Positions 11,663-21,509 of a DNA stretch of 64,000 bases are shown piece after piece. Under the pieces are notes generated by a model. The model did not search any database and was not told where the DNA came from. It saw nothing but the letters and a program-made list of their open reading frames with translations. Location: NCBI RefSeq assembly GCF_027944005.1, contig NZ_AP027204.1, forward strand, positions 2,108,001 through 2,172,000, given 5' to 3'. Position 1 is the first letter of the stretch. Each line of letters begins with the position of its first letter. Both the position numbers and the translations under genes were made by a program. This DNA is from Polynucleobacter sp. SHI8 (lineage in GTDB: Bacteria; Pseudomonadota; Gammaproteobacteria; Burkholderiales; Burkholderiaceae).

Positions 11663-11979
11663 ATGGAAATTAGTCACGGCATTTATAACCTTATTATTTT
11701 TGTTCTTGCAATTTACGTTGGTTACCACGTTGTATGGACGGTAACTCCTGCTTTGCATACACCTCTCATGGCCGTAACGAATGCGATTTCAGCAATTATT
11801 GTCGTTGGCGCCATGCTTGCTGCTGCTCTGACTGAGGGTCCTTTAGGTAAAGTCATGGGAACCATATGGCAGTCGCTCTTGCTGCGGTCAATATCTTTGG
11901 TGGCTTCTTGGTGACCAAACGAATGCTGGAAATGTTTAAGAAAAAAGAGAAAAAAATTAAACCAGGAGAATCAGCATGA
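11663..11979 (+). pseudogene. pntAB: NAD(P) transhydrogenase subunit alpha part 2 (PntAB), frameshifted
   Basis: This small membrane subunit (about 100 residues, three helices) joins PntAA to PntB. From the ATG at 11663 the frame gives a good PntAB N-terminus and two helices up to [14 protein letters not shown], then runs into unrelated residues and stops at 11914. The missing third helix and tail ([20 protein letters not shown], then FKKK) lie in another frame from about 11866 and end at the TGA at 11977-11979, which overlaps the pntB start as ATGA. Two surplus bases (or one lost base) near 11864-11868 explain this. It is either a real mutation or a sequencing error. An ATG at 11866 heads the second piece, so two-piece expression cannot be excluded. 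Confidence 0.85.
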
Positions 11980-13418
11980 GTATGGATTTAATTACCCTCC
12001 TTTATCTCATTGCGTCTGTTTTTTTTATTCAGGCGTTAAAAGGTTTGTCGCACCCAACTTCATCGATTCGTGGAAATATCTTCGGCATGACTGGTATGGC
12101 GATCGCTATTTTTACCACGATTGGTCTAATTAACAAACTTGCCGGTGCCTCTATGGCAGATGGCCTGCTTTATGTATTAGGTGGTTTAGTCGTCGGTGGC
12201 GGTATTGGCGCATTTATGGCTAAACGTGTAGAAATGACAAAAATGCCTGAGCTAGTAGCCTTTATGCACAGCATGATTGGGCTTGCTGCGGTTTGTATTG
12301 CTATCGCGGCGGTTTCTGAACCACACGCGTTTAATATCGTGGAAAAGGGTCAGGCACTCCCGTTTGGAAACCGTATTGAATTATTCATCGGAACTTTCAT
12401 TGGTGCAATTACTTTCTCAGGCTCTGTCATTGCTTTTGGAAAACTTTCCGGAAAATATAAATTTAGATTTTTCCAAGGTGCGCCAGTAACCTTTAAAGGA
12501 CAGCATTTAATCAACCTCATTCTTGCCATTACGATGCTTGGTTGTGGCGTTTATTTTGCTCTAGACAACGGAACTACACCAGCATGGACGCCTTTCTTAA
12601 TTATGTTGGCAATTGCATTTGTATTGGGTGTGCTTATCATCATCCCAATTGGTGGTGCTGATATGCCAGTTGTTGTTTCCATGTTGAACTCATACTCTGG
12701 TTGGGCTGCAGCAGGTATTGGATTTTCTTTAAATAATTCGATGTTGATTGTTGCTGGTTCATTGGTGGGTTCATCTGGTGCGATTCTTTCGTACATCATG
12801 TGTAAAGCCATGAATCGCTCTTTCTTTAACGTCATCTTGGGTGGCTTTGGTGGTGATGCAGCCACTGCAACTGCGGCTGGCGATCAAGCCCAACGACCTG
12901 TTAAAAGTGGCTCTGCTGATGACGCAGCCTTCTTGATGGGGAATGCAGAAACCTTGATCATTGTTCCAGGCTACGGTTTAGCTGTTGCTCGTGCTCAGCA
13001 CGCCCTCAAGGAACTGACTGAAAAATTGATTCACAAAGGTGTTAATGTTAAATATGCGATTCACCCTGTGGCAGGTCGTATGCCTGGTCATATGAACGTA
13101 TTGTTAGCTGAAGCAGAAGTTCCATACGATCAAGTGTTTGAGATGGAAGATATCAATGGTGAATTTGCCCAAGCGGATGTGGTGTTGATTCTTGGTGCAA
13201 ATGACGTTGTAAATCCTGCAGCAAGAACGCCTGGTAGCCCAATTTTTGGTATGCCAATTTTAGAGGCTTATAAAGCCAAAACTGTTATTGTCAACAAGCG
13301 TTCAATGGCGTCAGGTTATGCTGGTTTGGATAATGAGCTTTTCTATATGGATAAAACCATGATGGTCTTTGGCGATGCGAAGAAGGTCATTGAAGATATG
13401 GTAAAAGCTGTCGAGTAA
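11976..13418 (+). CDS. pntB: NAD(P) transhydrogenase subunit beta
   Basis: 480 residues. PntB has N-terminal membrane helices (about residues 1-260) forming most of the proton channel, and a C-terminal cytoplasmic NADP(H)-binding domain III with VPGYGLAVARAQHA, YAIHPVAGRMPGHMNVLLAE and VLILGANDVVNPAA, all hallmarks. The start codon overlaps the end of the second pntAB reading frame (ATGA at 11976-11979), which is itself evidence that the frameshifted gene once ran to this point. An AGGAG site precedes the start. Confidence 0.96.
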   Translation: MSMDLITLLYLIASVFFIQALKGLSHPTSSIRGNIFGMTGMAIAIFTTIGLINKLAGASMADGLLYVLGGLVVGGGIGAFMAKRVEMTKMPELVAFMHSMIGLAAVCIAIAAVSEPHAFNIVEKGQALPFGNRIELFIGTFIGAITFSGSVIAFGKLSGKYKFRFFQGAPVTFKGQHLINLILAITMLGCGVYFALDNGTTPAWTPFLIMLAIAFVLGVLIIIPIGGADMPVVVSMLNSYSGWAAAGIGFSLNNSMLIVAGSLVGSSGAILSYIMCKAMNRSFFNVILGGFGGDAATATAAGDQAQRPVKSGSADDAAFLMGNAETLIIVPGYGLAVARAQHALKELTEKLIHKGVNVKYAIHPVAGRMPGHMNVLLAEAEVPYDQVFEMEDINGEFAQADVVLILGANDVVNPAARTPGSPIFGMPILEAYKAKTVIVNKRSMASGYAGLDNELFYMDKTMMVFGDAKKVIEDMVKAVE

Positions 13419-13435
13419 TTAACTAGCCTAGTTCA

Positions 13436-13467
13436 CGTCAAGAGTGTTGGTGCCAATACTCTTGACG
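13436..13467 (+). terminator. Strong hairpin after pntB
   Basis: A 32-base inverted repeat with CGTCAAGAGTGTTGG and its near-perfect complement CCAATACTCTTGACG around a tiny loop, with a single G-T wobble. It starts 18 bases after the pntB stop. The following bases hold only three Ts, so it may terminate weakly or protect the 3' end of the pnt transcript. Confidence 0.55.
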
Positions 13468-13634
13468 ACTTTAAGATCAACTATTGATTGTCCAACCGAT
13501 ACGATCTGTTTACATTTTTTGCTTTTAGTCTGAAACAAATTTCAAGTCATAAATCATACCTAATAATGTTAAAAAATATTATTTATTCATTTGAAATTAG
13601 TTCTAGAATGTAAAATTTAAGGGCTCTGTAACGC

Positions 13635-15332
13635 ATGTTGAAATTTCTGAGTTTCCGAATACTATTTATATCTATATATTTGTTCGGTATTGTGCGTGAT
13701 GTATCAGCTGCCTCTTTTTTCTTTCCAGATATTAATCCTACTTTTTACCCTAGAGAGGCTCCGGCTTTTCTGGTGGATGGATCCGGAAACGATGGCTATA
13801 TCACTATCACCTCAGAAGTAATACCTGTATCAAGCTGTGTGTCACTTGCTAATAAAAATTTCTGGGGTAGTGAGAAAACTCAATTACTCATCTCTGTTAC
13901 TCGAAATGGCTTCTTCGGGCAATCCGAAGAAATCGAAATTCCGATCGCTACATTTGATGGACGAGATAAAGGTAATCAATGTGCTTCACTGAGTACGATT
14001 CCTCTCAAAATTGTTTCTAATTCGCTGTTAAAACCTTTTTCTAAATTAAACCCGGGCAACCTTTCTCTTGTGGTTAACGTCAAAACCGCGACTGACACCA
14101 ATAATGATTTAATCGGTTCGGCGCAGTTTTTATTAGGTGCGGCAGCTATTTTCGCAACAGGGGGTGTGGCTGCAACATCGATTGCTGGTGCTACATCTGC
14201 CCTTTCAAATCCTGTTTTATCAGATGCGCAAAAACGAACGCAAGATATGCTAAAAGGCAGTCTCAATGGCAAAGTTCCGATGACTTTTGGTTGGCCTGAG
14301 ATACGTAACGGAATTGAAATGATTGAGATTCCTATTTTTCGGGCGGAAGGCACTTTAGGTAATACTCCTGATAAAAAAATCCAAGCCATTCAGATGGATC
14401 CCAAAGCAGATAAAACAAAGTTACTTACAGTTAACCTATCTTTTAACTATACCAAGTCGATCTTTGACCCTTCAGCTTCAGGCATTAATGACTTTCCAAA
14501 CAGGGAAGGACTTTCTTCGAGTAATGTTTTAAACCATCCCACCTTACGCGGGAATCAAAACTTTTTGCAATTACTTAACGATAAGGCACCAAGTCTTTTA
14601 CAGTTGTTAAGTTCTGCTGAAGGTAATGCCTTGACCAACACTTGTAGTATTGGTTTTGAAAAATTAAAGAATTCAGGGCTGAATAATTTAGATACCGCAA
14701 TTGTGATGAAGTCGTTTTTAGATGAAGCAAAAAAAGGTGGTGATTGGTATTCAAAACCTAATGTTGTGAAAGCATGTTTTTCTCAAGCACCTAATGTGCA
14801 AGCCTTTTTACATATCGTATATGGTGATGGCGAGCCAAAATTTGTGATCGGTGATGTGCAAGATGGTTTTGGTAACGCCTATCAAAATTGGAAAGATGCG
14901 ATTGGGCCCGTTCTTAGCAGTTTCAGAAATGCCCTTTTGTCTAAGGATGATCGGTTTAATGCGACCGCTCAATTTAATGGCGGTTCAGATATAGAGCTTA
15001 GTTTTGCAAATGATGTAGTTCCTTGGAAAAAATCTGTTGATTCTCCCAATACACTCAGTGGTATTCGTCTTTTATCAGAGAAAAATATAGTCAATATGGG
15101 TTGCTTTATCTACAAAGACGTTGCTAATTTAAATATGAAAAACTTAGGTTCGTATGCAATTTTGGTTGATGAACATCAAAGCGCATGGTTGGCTTTTATC
15201 CAACTATCCGCAGATGAAAAAGCGAAGATTAATAAAATCAGAATTTCACAATTAAGTAATGATTGGAAGGCTTATTTCAAACGCATCCAGTTCCCAGGTG
15301 GCGAATGCCCTGAAATTATGAGTAAATTTTAA
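13635..15332 (+). CDS. Secreted protein of unknown function, 565 residues
   Basis: I do not recognise the family. The first 25 residues form a signal peptide (cleavage probably at VSA-A). An extended, probably beta-rich region follows with cysteines at 68 and 116 that could pair. A small-residue hydrophobic stretch (about 162-190, with AAAIFATGGVAATSIAGATS) looks like a membrane or assembly segment. The C-terminal half is mixed and has four further cysteines, including one six residues before the end region (GGECPE). The gene is monocistronic, 216 bases after pntB, and its TAA overlaps the stop of the convergent efflux gene. Codon use looks like the neighbours. Envelope or extracellular location is inferred from the signal peptide only. 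Confidence 0.75.
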   Translation: MLKFLSFRILFISIYLFGIVRDVSAASFFFPDINPTFYPREAPAFLVDGSGNDGYITITSEVIPVSSCVSLANKNFWGSEKTQLLISVTRNGFFGQSEEIEIPIATFDGRDKGNQCASLSTIPLKIVSNSLLKPFSKLNPGNLSLVVNVKTATDTNNDLIGSAQFLLGAAAIFATGGVAATSIAGATSALSNPVLSDAQKRTQDMLKGSLNGKVPMTFGWPEIRNGIEMIEIPIFRAEGTLGNTPDKKIQAIQMDPKADKTKLLTVNLSFNYTKSIFDPSASGINDFPNREGLSSSNVLNHPTLRGNQNFLQLLNDKAPSLLQLLSSAEGNALTNTCSIGFEKLKNSGLNNLDTAIVMKSFLDEAKKGGDWYSKPNVVKACFSQAPNVQAFLHIVYGDGEPKFVIGDVQDGFGNAYQNWKDAIGPVLSSFRNALLSKDDRFNATAQFNGGSDIELSFANDVVPWKKSVDSPNTLSGIRLLSEKNIVNMGCFIYKDVANLNMKNLGSYAILVDEHQSAWLAFIQLSADEKAKINKIRISQLSNDWKAYFKRIQFPGGECPEIMSKF

Positions 15333-16729
15333 CGAGATACATCCTCGATAAAATGGCCGCCAAGCGATTGATGTAAATCCACGCGATTACGGAGTCTATC
15401 TGCTGAAATCTTAATAAGATTACTCTTAGAGTTTGCAAGCGTAATTTCTTGTTGTAAAACCTGAAATTGATCAGATTTTCCAACCCGATATTTTTGTTGC
15501 TCATATTCAACCGATTTAGCCATATGATTCGTTTGAGATGCTAAAGCGCTTTGACGATTTTTGAGCTTTAAATCATTATCAAGTGTGGACTCAACCTCAC
15601 TCAAGGCATTGAGAGAGGTCTTAGCATATTGCCCAAGAACTTCCTCTTGCTTAGCAGTCTTGATATCTTGATTAGCTTTTAATTGCCCACCCATAAAGAG
15701 TGGTACAAAAATAGATCCAGTCAAACTATTAATAGGGTTATTAATTCCAGATGAGAGTGTAATCGCTGAATCTTGTATATAACCCACCCCTCCTGAAATC
15801 CTAAGTGATGGTAAACGAGCTTTCTTAGCTTCTTCAACATCATAAAATGCTGCGTTGTATCTTTGCTGAGCGGCAAGTACGTCAGGTCTCCTTGAAATAA
15901 TTTCAGAAGGTATTCCAGCTGGAATCTCAGTGATAGGATTTGGAAAAACATTACTTGCATCTATTTGTGCGGCAGGATATCTACCCAATAGTATTTCCAT
16001 CGCACGTTTCGCTTGATTGAGTTGATATTGATTGGTAATTAATTGGTTTTGATACATATCAATAGATGCAGCATTGATACTGACATCTTGGGCTGTATTT
16101 CTACCGACCTTTTCGCCTTGCACTAAATATTGATTTTGTTTTTTCGCATAATCCAATAAGCTTTCGCTCAATGCAACTTGTTGCTTTGCCTCGGAAATAG
16201 CAATCCAAGACTTGATGACATTTGCCGCAACAATTTGCTGTATATAGACGCGATCAAGTTCTGAAGCTTCAACACGGGACTGACTAGCTCCCGAAGCTGA
16301 TGCTATCCGGCCCCATACGTCTAACTCCCAATTGGCTATCAGCCCTGCCCCAGAAATACCCGAGGTTGCTGTTGGAATTGTTGATGTACCTAACTGTCCA
16401 CCAAGGCCTACATTCGGTAATCGTGTACCTGAGATAGCCGTTAAAACACCTCTCGCTTGATCGACTCTCGTTCGCGCCATTCGAATATCTAAATTATTGA
16501 CAAGGCCATCTTGAATCAATTTTTTTAGTTGAGGGTCGAGTGAAAATCCTAAAGTCAGTTCATCAAACTTACCCGCTGAAAACCCGCTACTCCACTGCGG
16601 AAGAACATCCGTTTTTCCCAGAGCTAAGGAAAGAGTGTCTGATTGCTTTGGCGGATCGCTTGCACATGCAACTAGTAGTCCACTAGCCACAATCGTAACG
16701 ATGAAGCTTTTATAGTTACTCATCTTCAT
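15329..16729 (-). CDS. Outer-membrane efflux lipoprotein (NodT/OprM type, TolC-like)
   Basis: 466 residues, typical for the RND-type outer-membrane factor lipoproteins. It has a lipoprotein signal with lipobox LVAC (Cys22), followed by the duplicated TolC-like repeats: helical stretches such as VNNLDIRMARTRVDQARG and IISRRPDVLAAQQRYNAAFY, the family motif RRPDV being clear. Such proteins form the outer-membrane and periplasmic tunnel of tripartite exporters. It is the last gene of a three-gene minus-strand operon, 2 bases after the HlyD adaptor. No inner-membrane pump gene is nearby. Confidence 0.92.
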   Translation of the reverse strand: MKMSNYKSFIVTIVASGLLVACASDPPKQSDTLSLALGKTDVLPQWSSGFSAGKFDELTLGFSLDPQLKKLIQDGLVNNLDIRMARTRVDQARGVLTAISGTRLPNVGLGGQLGTSTIPTATSGISGAGLIANWELDVWGRIASASGASQSRVEASELDRVYIQQIVAANVIKSWIAISEAKQQVALSESLLDYAKKQNQYLVQGEKVGRNTAQDVSINAASIDMYQNQLITNQYQLNQAKRAMEILLGRYPAAQIDASNVFPNPITEIPAGIPSEIISRRPDVLAAQQRYNAAFYDVEEAKKARLPSLRISGGVGYIQDSAITLSSGINNPINSLTGSIFVPLFMGGQLKANQDIKTAKQEEVLGQYAKTSLNALSEVESTLDNDLKLKNRQSALASQTNHMAKSVEYEQQKYRVGKSDQFQVLQQEITLANSKSNLIKISADRLRNRVDLHQSLGGHFIEDVSR

Positions 16730-16731
16730 TC

Positions 16732-17883
16732 CTAAGGTAACTTAAATACCAAGTTATTCAGGATTGCATGTAAACGAATGACTAACATCCTAACAATATG
16801 AAGTGGCTTCAAATGCTCGGTATAGACTCCACCCATACCTCGAGCCCCCATTGGCATGGTAGGTATTGGCTCTCCATCCATTTCAATGGGAGTAATTTTA
16901 ACTGCATACTTAAGAGGCAATGGGGCATGTAACATCTCTGCTGGTGCTGTTGGGACAGTTCCTGATTGCGCAATTTGCCCTTGGCTTGATGCCCAAATAA
17001 TGGAGTCGACTTTACCGTAGATAATTTTTCCAGGAATGGCCTTCAATGTCAGCTCAACATCGTCACCTGGCTTAACAAAACGTAATTCATTTTGATCAAA
17101 GTAGGCGATGATGCGTTGGTCGTACCATACAAAACTCATCAAAGGACGAAGAGGCATCGATACAGCATAGTTACCAGGTCTTACAGTAACTGCTACTGGA
17201 TAACCATCAGCTGGAGCACGCACTGTGCAAGACTCTAAATCGTACCGCGCACTTTCTAATTGAGATTTAATTTGTGCAACACTGGCATTATCTTCACCAA
17301 CGACTGCATTTAGTTTTAATTTTGCAGTATTTTCTGATGATTTAGTGGCGTCATAAGCACTTTTAGCTTTCAAGACCTCAGCCTGGTAATACTCAACATC
17401 ATATCGATTACCTGCACCAGTTTTAGCTAACTCTGTTGATTCAGCCAGACGCTTATTCATTAAATCTAAATGTGCTTTAGCGGCTGCTGTATTAGCCTTA
17501 GAAGCATCATAGTTTTGCTGTAAGGATTTGGCTGAAGCAAAGGTATCAGCCAGTTGGGCCTCGAGTTGACTAACTTTTAATTGATAAGGCTTTGGGTCTA
17601 TCTCAATGAGAATATCCCCTTTTTTTACCATCGTATTTCCTTCAACGGCTACTTTGGTAATCGTACCCTGAACTCTAGGAACCACCTCGGTCACAAAATT
17701 AATCACCCTTACATCTTCTGATCCTGGAGTAATAATATTGACTGTAAAAACGACAGTTGCCAACAATACAATCCCTCCAATGGCAGATCCAATTTGAGAC
17801 TTAATATTCCACGGTAACCACTTTTTCTTAATGAAGACAAACCAAATAATCGCAGCATAACCACCAAGTATGATTTCTAACAT
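16732..17883 (-). CDS. HlyD/EmrA-family membrane-fusion (adaptor) protein, YiaV-like
   Basis: 383 residues. It has two N-terminal hydrophobic segments (about 3-18 and 32-51), as in E. coli YiaV, then the first half-lipoyl motif (VPRVQGTITKVAVEGNTMVK), a long helical hairpin (about 95-195) that is probably coiled coil, the second half-lipoyl part (RAPADGYPVAVTVRPGNYAV) and a beta-barrel domain. Adaptors of this kind bridge an inner-membrane pump and an outer-membrane tunnel. It lies 3 bases after a DUF3302 gene, the same pairing as yiaW-yiaV in enterobacteria, and 2 bases before the outer-membrane factor. Substrate unknown. Confidence 0.88.
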   Translation of the reverse strand: MLEIILGGYAAIIWFVFIKKKWLPWNIKSQIGSAIGGIVLLATVVFTVNIITPGSEDVRVINFVTEVVPRVQGTITKVAVEGNTMVKKGDILIEIDPKPYQLKVSQLEAQLADTFASAKSLQQNYDASKANTAAAKAHLDLMNKRLAESTELAKTGAGNRYDVEYYQAEVLKAKSAYDATKSSENTAKLKLNAVVGEDNASVAQIKSQLESARYDLESCTVRAPADGYPVAVTVRPGNYAVSMPLRPLMSFVWYDQRIIAYFDQNELRFVKPGDDVELTLKAIPGKIIYGKVDSIIWASSQGQIAQSGTVPTAPAEMLHAPLPLKYAVKITPIEMDGEPIPTMPMGARGMGGVYTEHLKPLHIVRMLVIRLHAILNNLVFKLP

Positions 17884-17886
17884 CTT

Positions 17887-18393
17887 TTATGACCTCGCAA
17901 CTTGGTTTGGTATTTGATCTATGACTATTTGTCTCTTCTCTTCAAGTCCATGAAGCTTTTCTCTGAGATTGGTAATCTCATCATCAACAACTGCCAGAGT
18001 CAATGGTTTCCCAGCATGCTCACTCTCAGAATCTAAATAAAAGTCATCTGACTTATCAGTGCCATACGCCATTTTATGTAACACAGGTTTTGAGTACGCC
18101 AATATCCATGCAAGTGGCCATAAAATTCCACCAAAAACAATTGACATAATACAAATGACTTGTATTAATTTTGTTTGGGGATGATGCACTTTTTCAGCGT
18201 AAATTTCTGGAAGAATGTGTATTTTCCAAAATATGTAAATCACTGCAACAGGTACGATTAATATGACTACCCAAACCAAGTAATCAGCAATGATTTGCTC
18301 AAGGTGTCTTGATGCCCCAGAGGCAAAACAAGTCATGGGCAATAGACTAAATAACGAGAAAACTACAGTCTGGATTTTTTTCATGTTAATCAA
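17887..18393 (-). CDS. DUF3302 inner-membrane protein (YiaW-like)
   Basis: 168 residues. It has a hydrophobic N-terminus (about 8-25), two membrane helices (about 38-58 and 76-102), and a C-terminal cytoplasmic tail with a probable coiled coil (EITNLREKLHGLEEKRQ). The pattern and its place before a YiaV-like adaptor match the DUF3302 family (E. coli YiaW). No transport motif is visible, and it is too small to be a classical pump. It heads the operon with the adaptor and outer-membrane factor. Function is unknown; an adaptor-anchoring or regulatory role would be a guess. Confidence 0.75.
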   Translation of the reverse strand: MINMKKIQTVVFSLFSLLPMTCFASGASRHLEQIIADYLVWVVILIVPVAVIYIFWKIHILPEIYAEKVHHPQTKLIQVICIMSIVFGGILWPLAWILAYSKPVLHKMAYGTDKSDDFYLDSESEHAGKPLTLAVVDDEITNLREKLHGLEEKRQIVIDQIPNQVARS

Positions 18394-18425
18394 TATACAC
18401 TAGTTTTATTATCAACGTTATGACG

Positions 18426-18451
18426 AAAAAAAGGCACCCGAAGGTGCCTTT
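18426..18451 (-). terminator. Rho-independent terminator of groESL
   Basis: On the minus strand, AAAGGCACC, the stable loop TTCG, then GGTGCCTTT, followed by a run of Ts (plus-strand As from 18426). It lies about 23 bases after the groEL stop and before the next minus-strand operon. Confidence 0.9.
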
Positions 18452-18473
18452 CTAATGAGAGCCTTAGGGCAAA

Positions 18474-20135
<1,662 letters not shown>

Positions 20136-20151
20136 CTACTGAATATGATGC

Positions 20152-20442
20152 TTATTTTTGAACAACAGCCATGATGTCTTCTTCGCGCATAACGAGAAGT
20201 TCATCGCCATCAACTTTTACAGTTTGTCCAGCATACTTGCCAAACAACACACGGTCGCCAACTTTAACGTCAACGTTAATGTGCTTACCTGAGTCATCTT
20301 TTTTTCCTGGACCAACTGCTAAAACTTCACCTTGGTCTGGTTTTTCTGCAGCATTGTCAGGAATAACAATTCCAGAAGCAGTTTTTGTTTCGTTATCTAA
20401 ACGTTTGATGATCACACGATCATGCAAAGGACGTAAGTTCAT
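20152..20442 (-). CDS. groS: Co-chaperonin GroES (10 kDa)
   Basis: 96 residues, normal. GroES is the heptameric lid of GroEL. It starts [19 protein letters not shown], has the mobile loop ([15 protein letters not shown], about residues 22-36) that docks on GroEL, and ends [21 protein letters not shown] ribosome site lies six bases before the ATG. It is the first gene of the operon, 61 bases downstream of a CIRCE operator. Confidence 0.99.
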   Translation of the reverse strand: MNLRPLHDRVIIKRLDNETKTASGIVIPDNAAEKPDQGEVLAVGPGKKDDSGKHINVDVKVGDRVLFGKYAGQTVKVDGDELLVMREEDIMAVVQK

Positions 20443-20503
20443 GCATTCTCCTCAATTAAAAAAATAAATAATACAAATCTGATATCAACTTAAGTGAATG
20501 TTG

Positions 20504-20530
20504 TTAGCACTCTACCTCGTTGATTGCTAA
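20504..20530 (-). promoter_or_regulatory. CIRCE operator (HrcA binding site) of groESL
   Basis: TTAGCACTC, a 9-base spacer, then GATTGCTAA. The consensus is TTAGCACTC-N9-GAGTGCTAA, so there is one mismatch in the right arm (plus strand). The palindrome extends outward by TTG/CAA to 20501-20533. It lies directly downstream of a good sigma-70 promoter, where HrcA would block transcription until heat shock. No hrcA gene is in the window. Confidence 0.93.
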
Positions 20531-20533
20531 CAA

Positions 20534-20562
20534 AGTATAGAGAGACTTTTAAATCTTTGCAA
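20534..20562 (-). promoter_or_regulatory. Sigma-70-type promoter of groESL
   Basis: Read on the minus strand: TTGCAA at 20557-20562, a 17-base spacer, TATACT at 20534-20539. The CIRCE element begins 4 bases after the -10 box, so it would cover the transcription start. Confidence 0.75.
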
Positions 20563-20740
20563 GTGAACCTTTATTTTTTCGCCCTTAATTATCACAAACC
20601 ATTGATTTTATTAAATTAAATTAATTTTTAATAATATTAATATATAACGTAATATGCAATGATTTTCTTTGTTTTGTAATTGACGTTTAGTTTCAGTTAT
20701 GGGTTAATCATGAACACAATCACTCATTAAGAAAGATGAC

Positions 20741-21406
20741 ATGACAAACGGTTATTCAATAGCGGATCGCACTCCTGCCCTCACCGAGGAAATCAAAGCT
20801 TTAGAAGGTATTCCAACCTCCATTCTAAGTGATAGTCTTGGACGTTATCTTGTTGCGAAGCAAATATTACCGATCAATAAAAAACCACTCCATATTTGCG
20901 CCAACGCATTTACTGTAGAAGTACGCTCTGGTGATAATTTAATGATTCATAAAGCGCTGCAAATGATCATGCCAGGCGACGCTTTGGTGATTTCGGGTGA
21001 CGGTGAAATGGACCGTGCTTTATTTGGGGAAATCCTCATGACGGTTGCCAAAAAAAGAGGTGCGATAGCTGCAGTCGTCGATGGTGCAGTTCGTGATGTA
21101 GATGCCTTTGATCGCGAATCATTTCCATGTTGGGCGAAAGGCATCTCTTTAAGAGGTCCTTTCAAAGATGGCCCAGGAACAATTAATCAACCTGTCCATA
21201 TCGGTGGAATGATGGTAAATCCGGGGGATATTATTGTTGGCGACATCGATGGTGTTATCGCCATACCAAGACATTTAGCCAAAGAAGCTATTCTTCTTGG
21301 AAAAGAAAAACAAAAACAGGAAGAAATCACTATTGCCGCTATTCTCAATGGAAGCTATGACGATTCGTGGGTTGATAAAGTTTTAAAACAAAAGAATGCT
21401 CTATAA
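20741..21406 (+). CDS. RraA-family protein (HMG/CHA aldolase-like)
   Basis: 221 residues. RraA-fold proteins include class II aldolases that cleave 4-hydroxy-4-methyl(carboxy)-2-oxoglutarate or decarboxylate oxaloacetate, as well as the RNase E inhibitor RraA. The long N-terminus, the GEILMTVAKKRG stretch and the DGAVRD motif with its conserved Arg and Asp (substrate and metal binding in aldolases) favour an aldolase or decarboxylase. Residues GGMMVNPGDIIVGDIDG also fit the family. It is followed by a Bug binding protein gene on the same strand, suggesting uptake and cleavage of a carboxylate. Substrate not determined. Confidence 0.83.
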   Translation: MTNGYSIADRTPALTEEIKALEGIPTSILSDSLGRYLVAKQILPINKKPLHICANAFTVEVRSGDNLMIHKALQMIMPGDALVISGDGEMDRALFGEILMTVAKKRGAIAAVVDGAVRDVDAFDRESFPCWAKGISLRGPFKDGPGTINQPVHIGGMMVNPGDIIVGDIDGVIAIPRHLAKEAILLGKEKQKQEEITIAAILNGSYDDSWVDKVLKQKNAL

Positions 21407-21509
21407 GCTAGCAGTAGTGGTAATCTTAAATGACTTTAAATATGTTGTGACAAATTAAATAAAAAGTGCAAGGTAAATACCTGAGTACTTAAAAAAGGGG
21501 ACGCCATTC

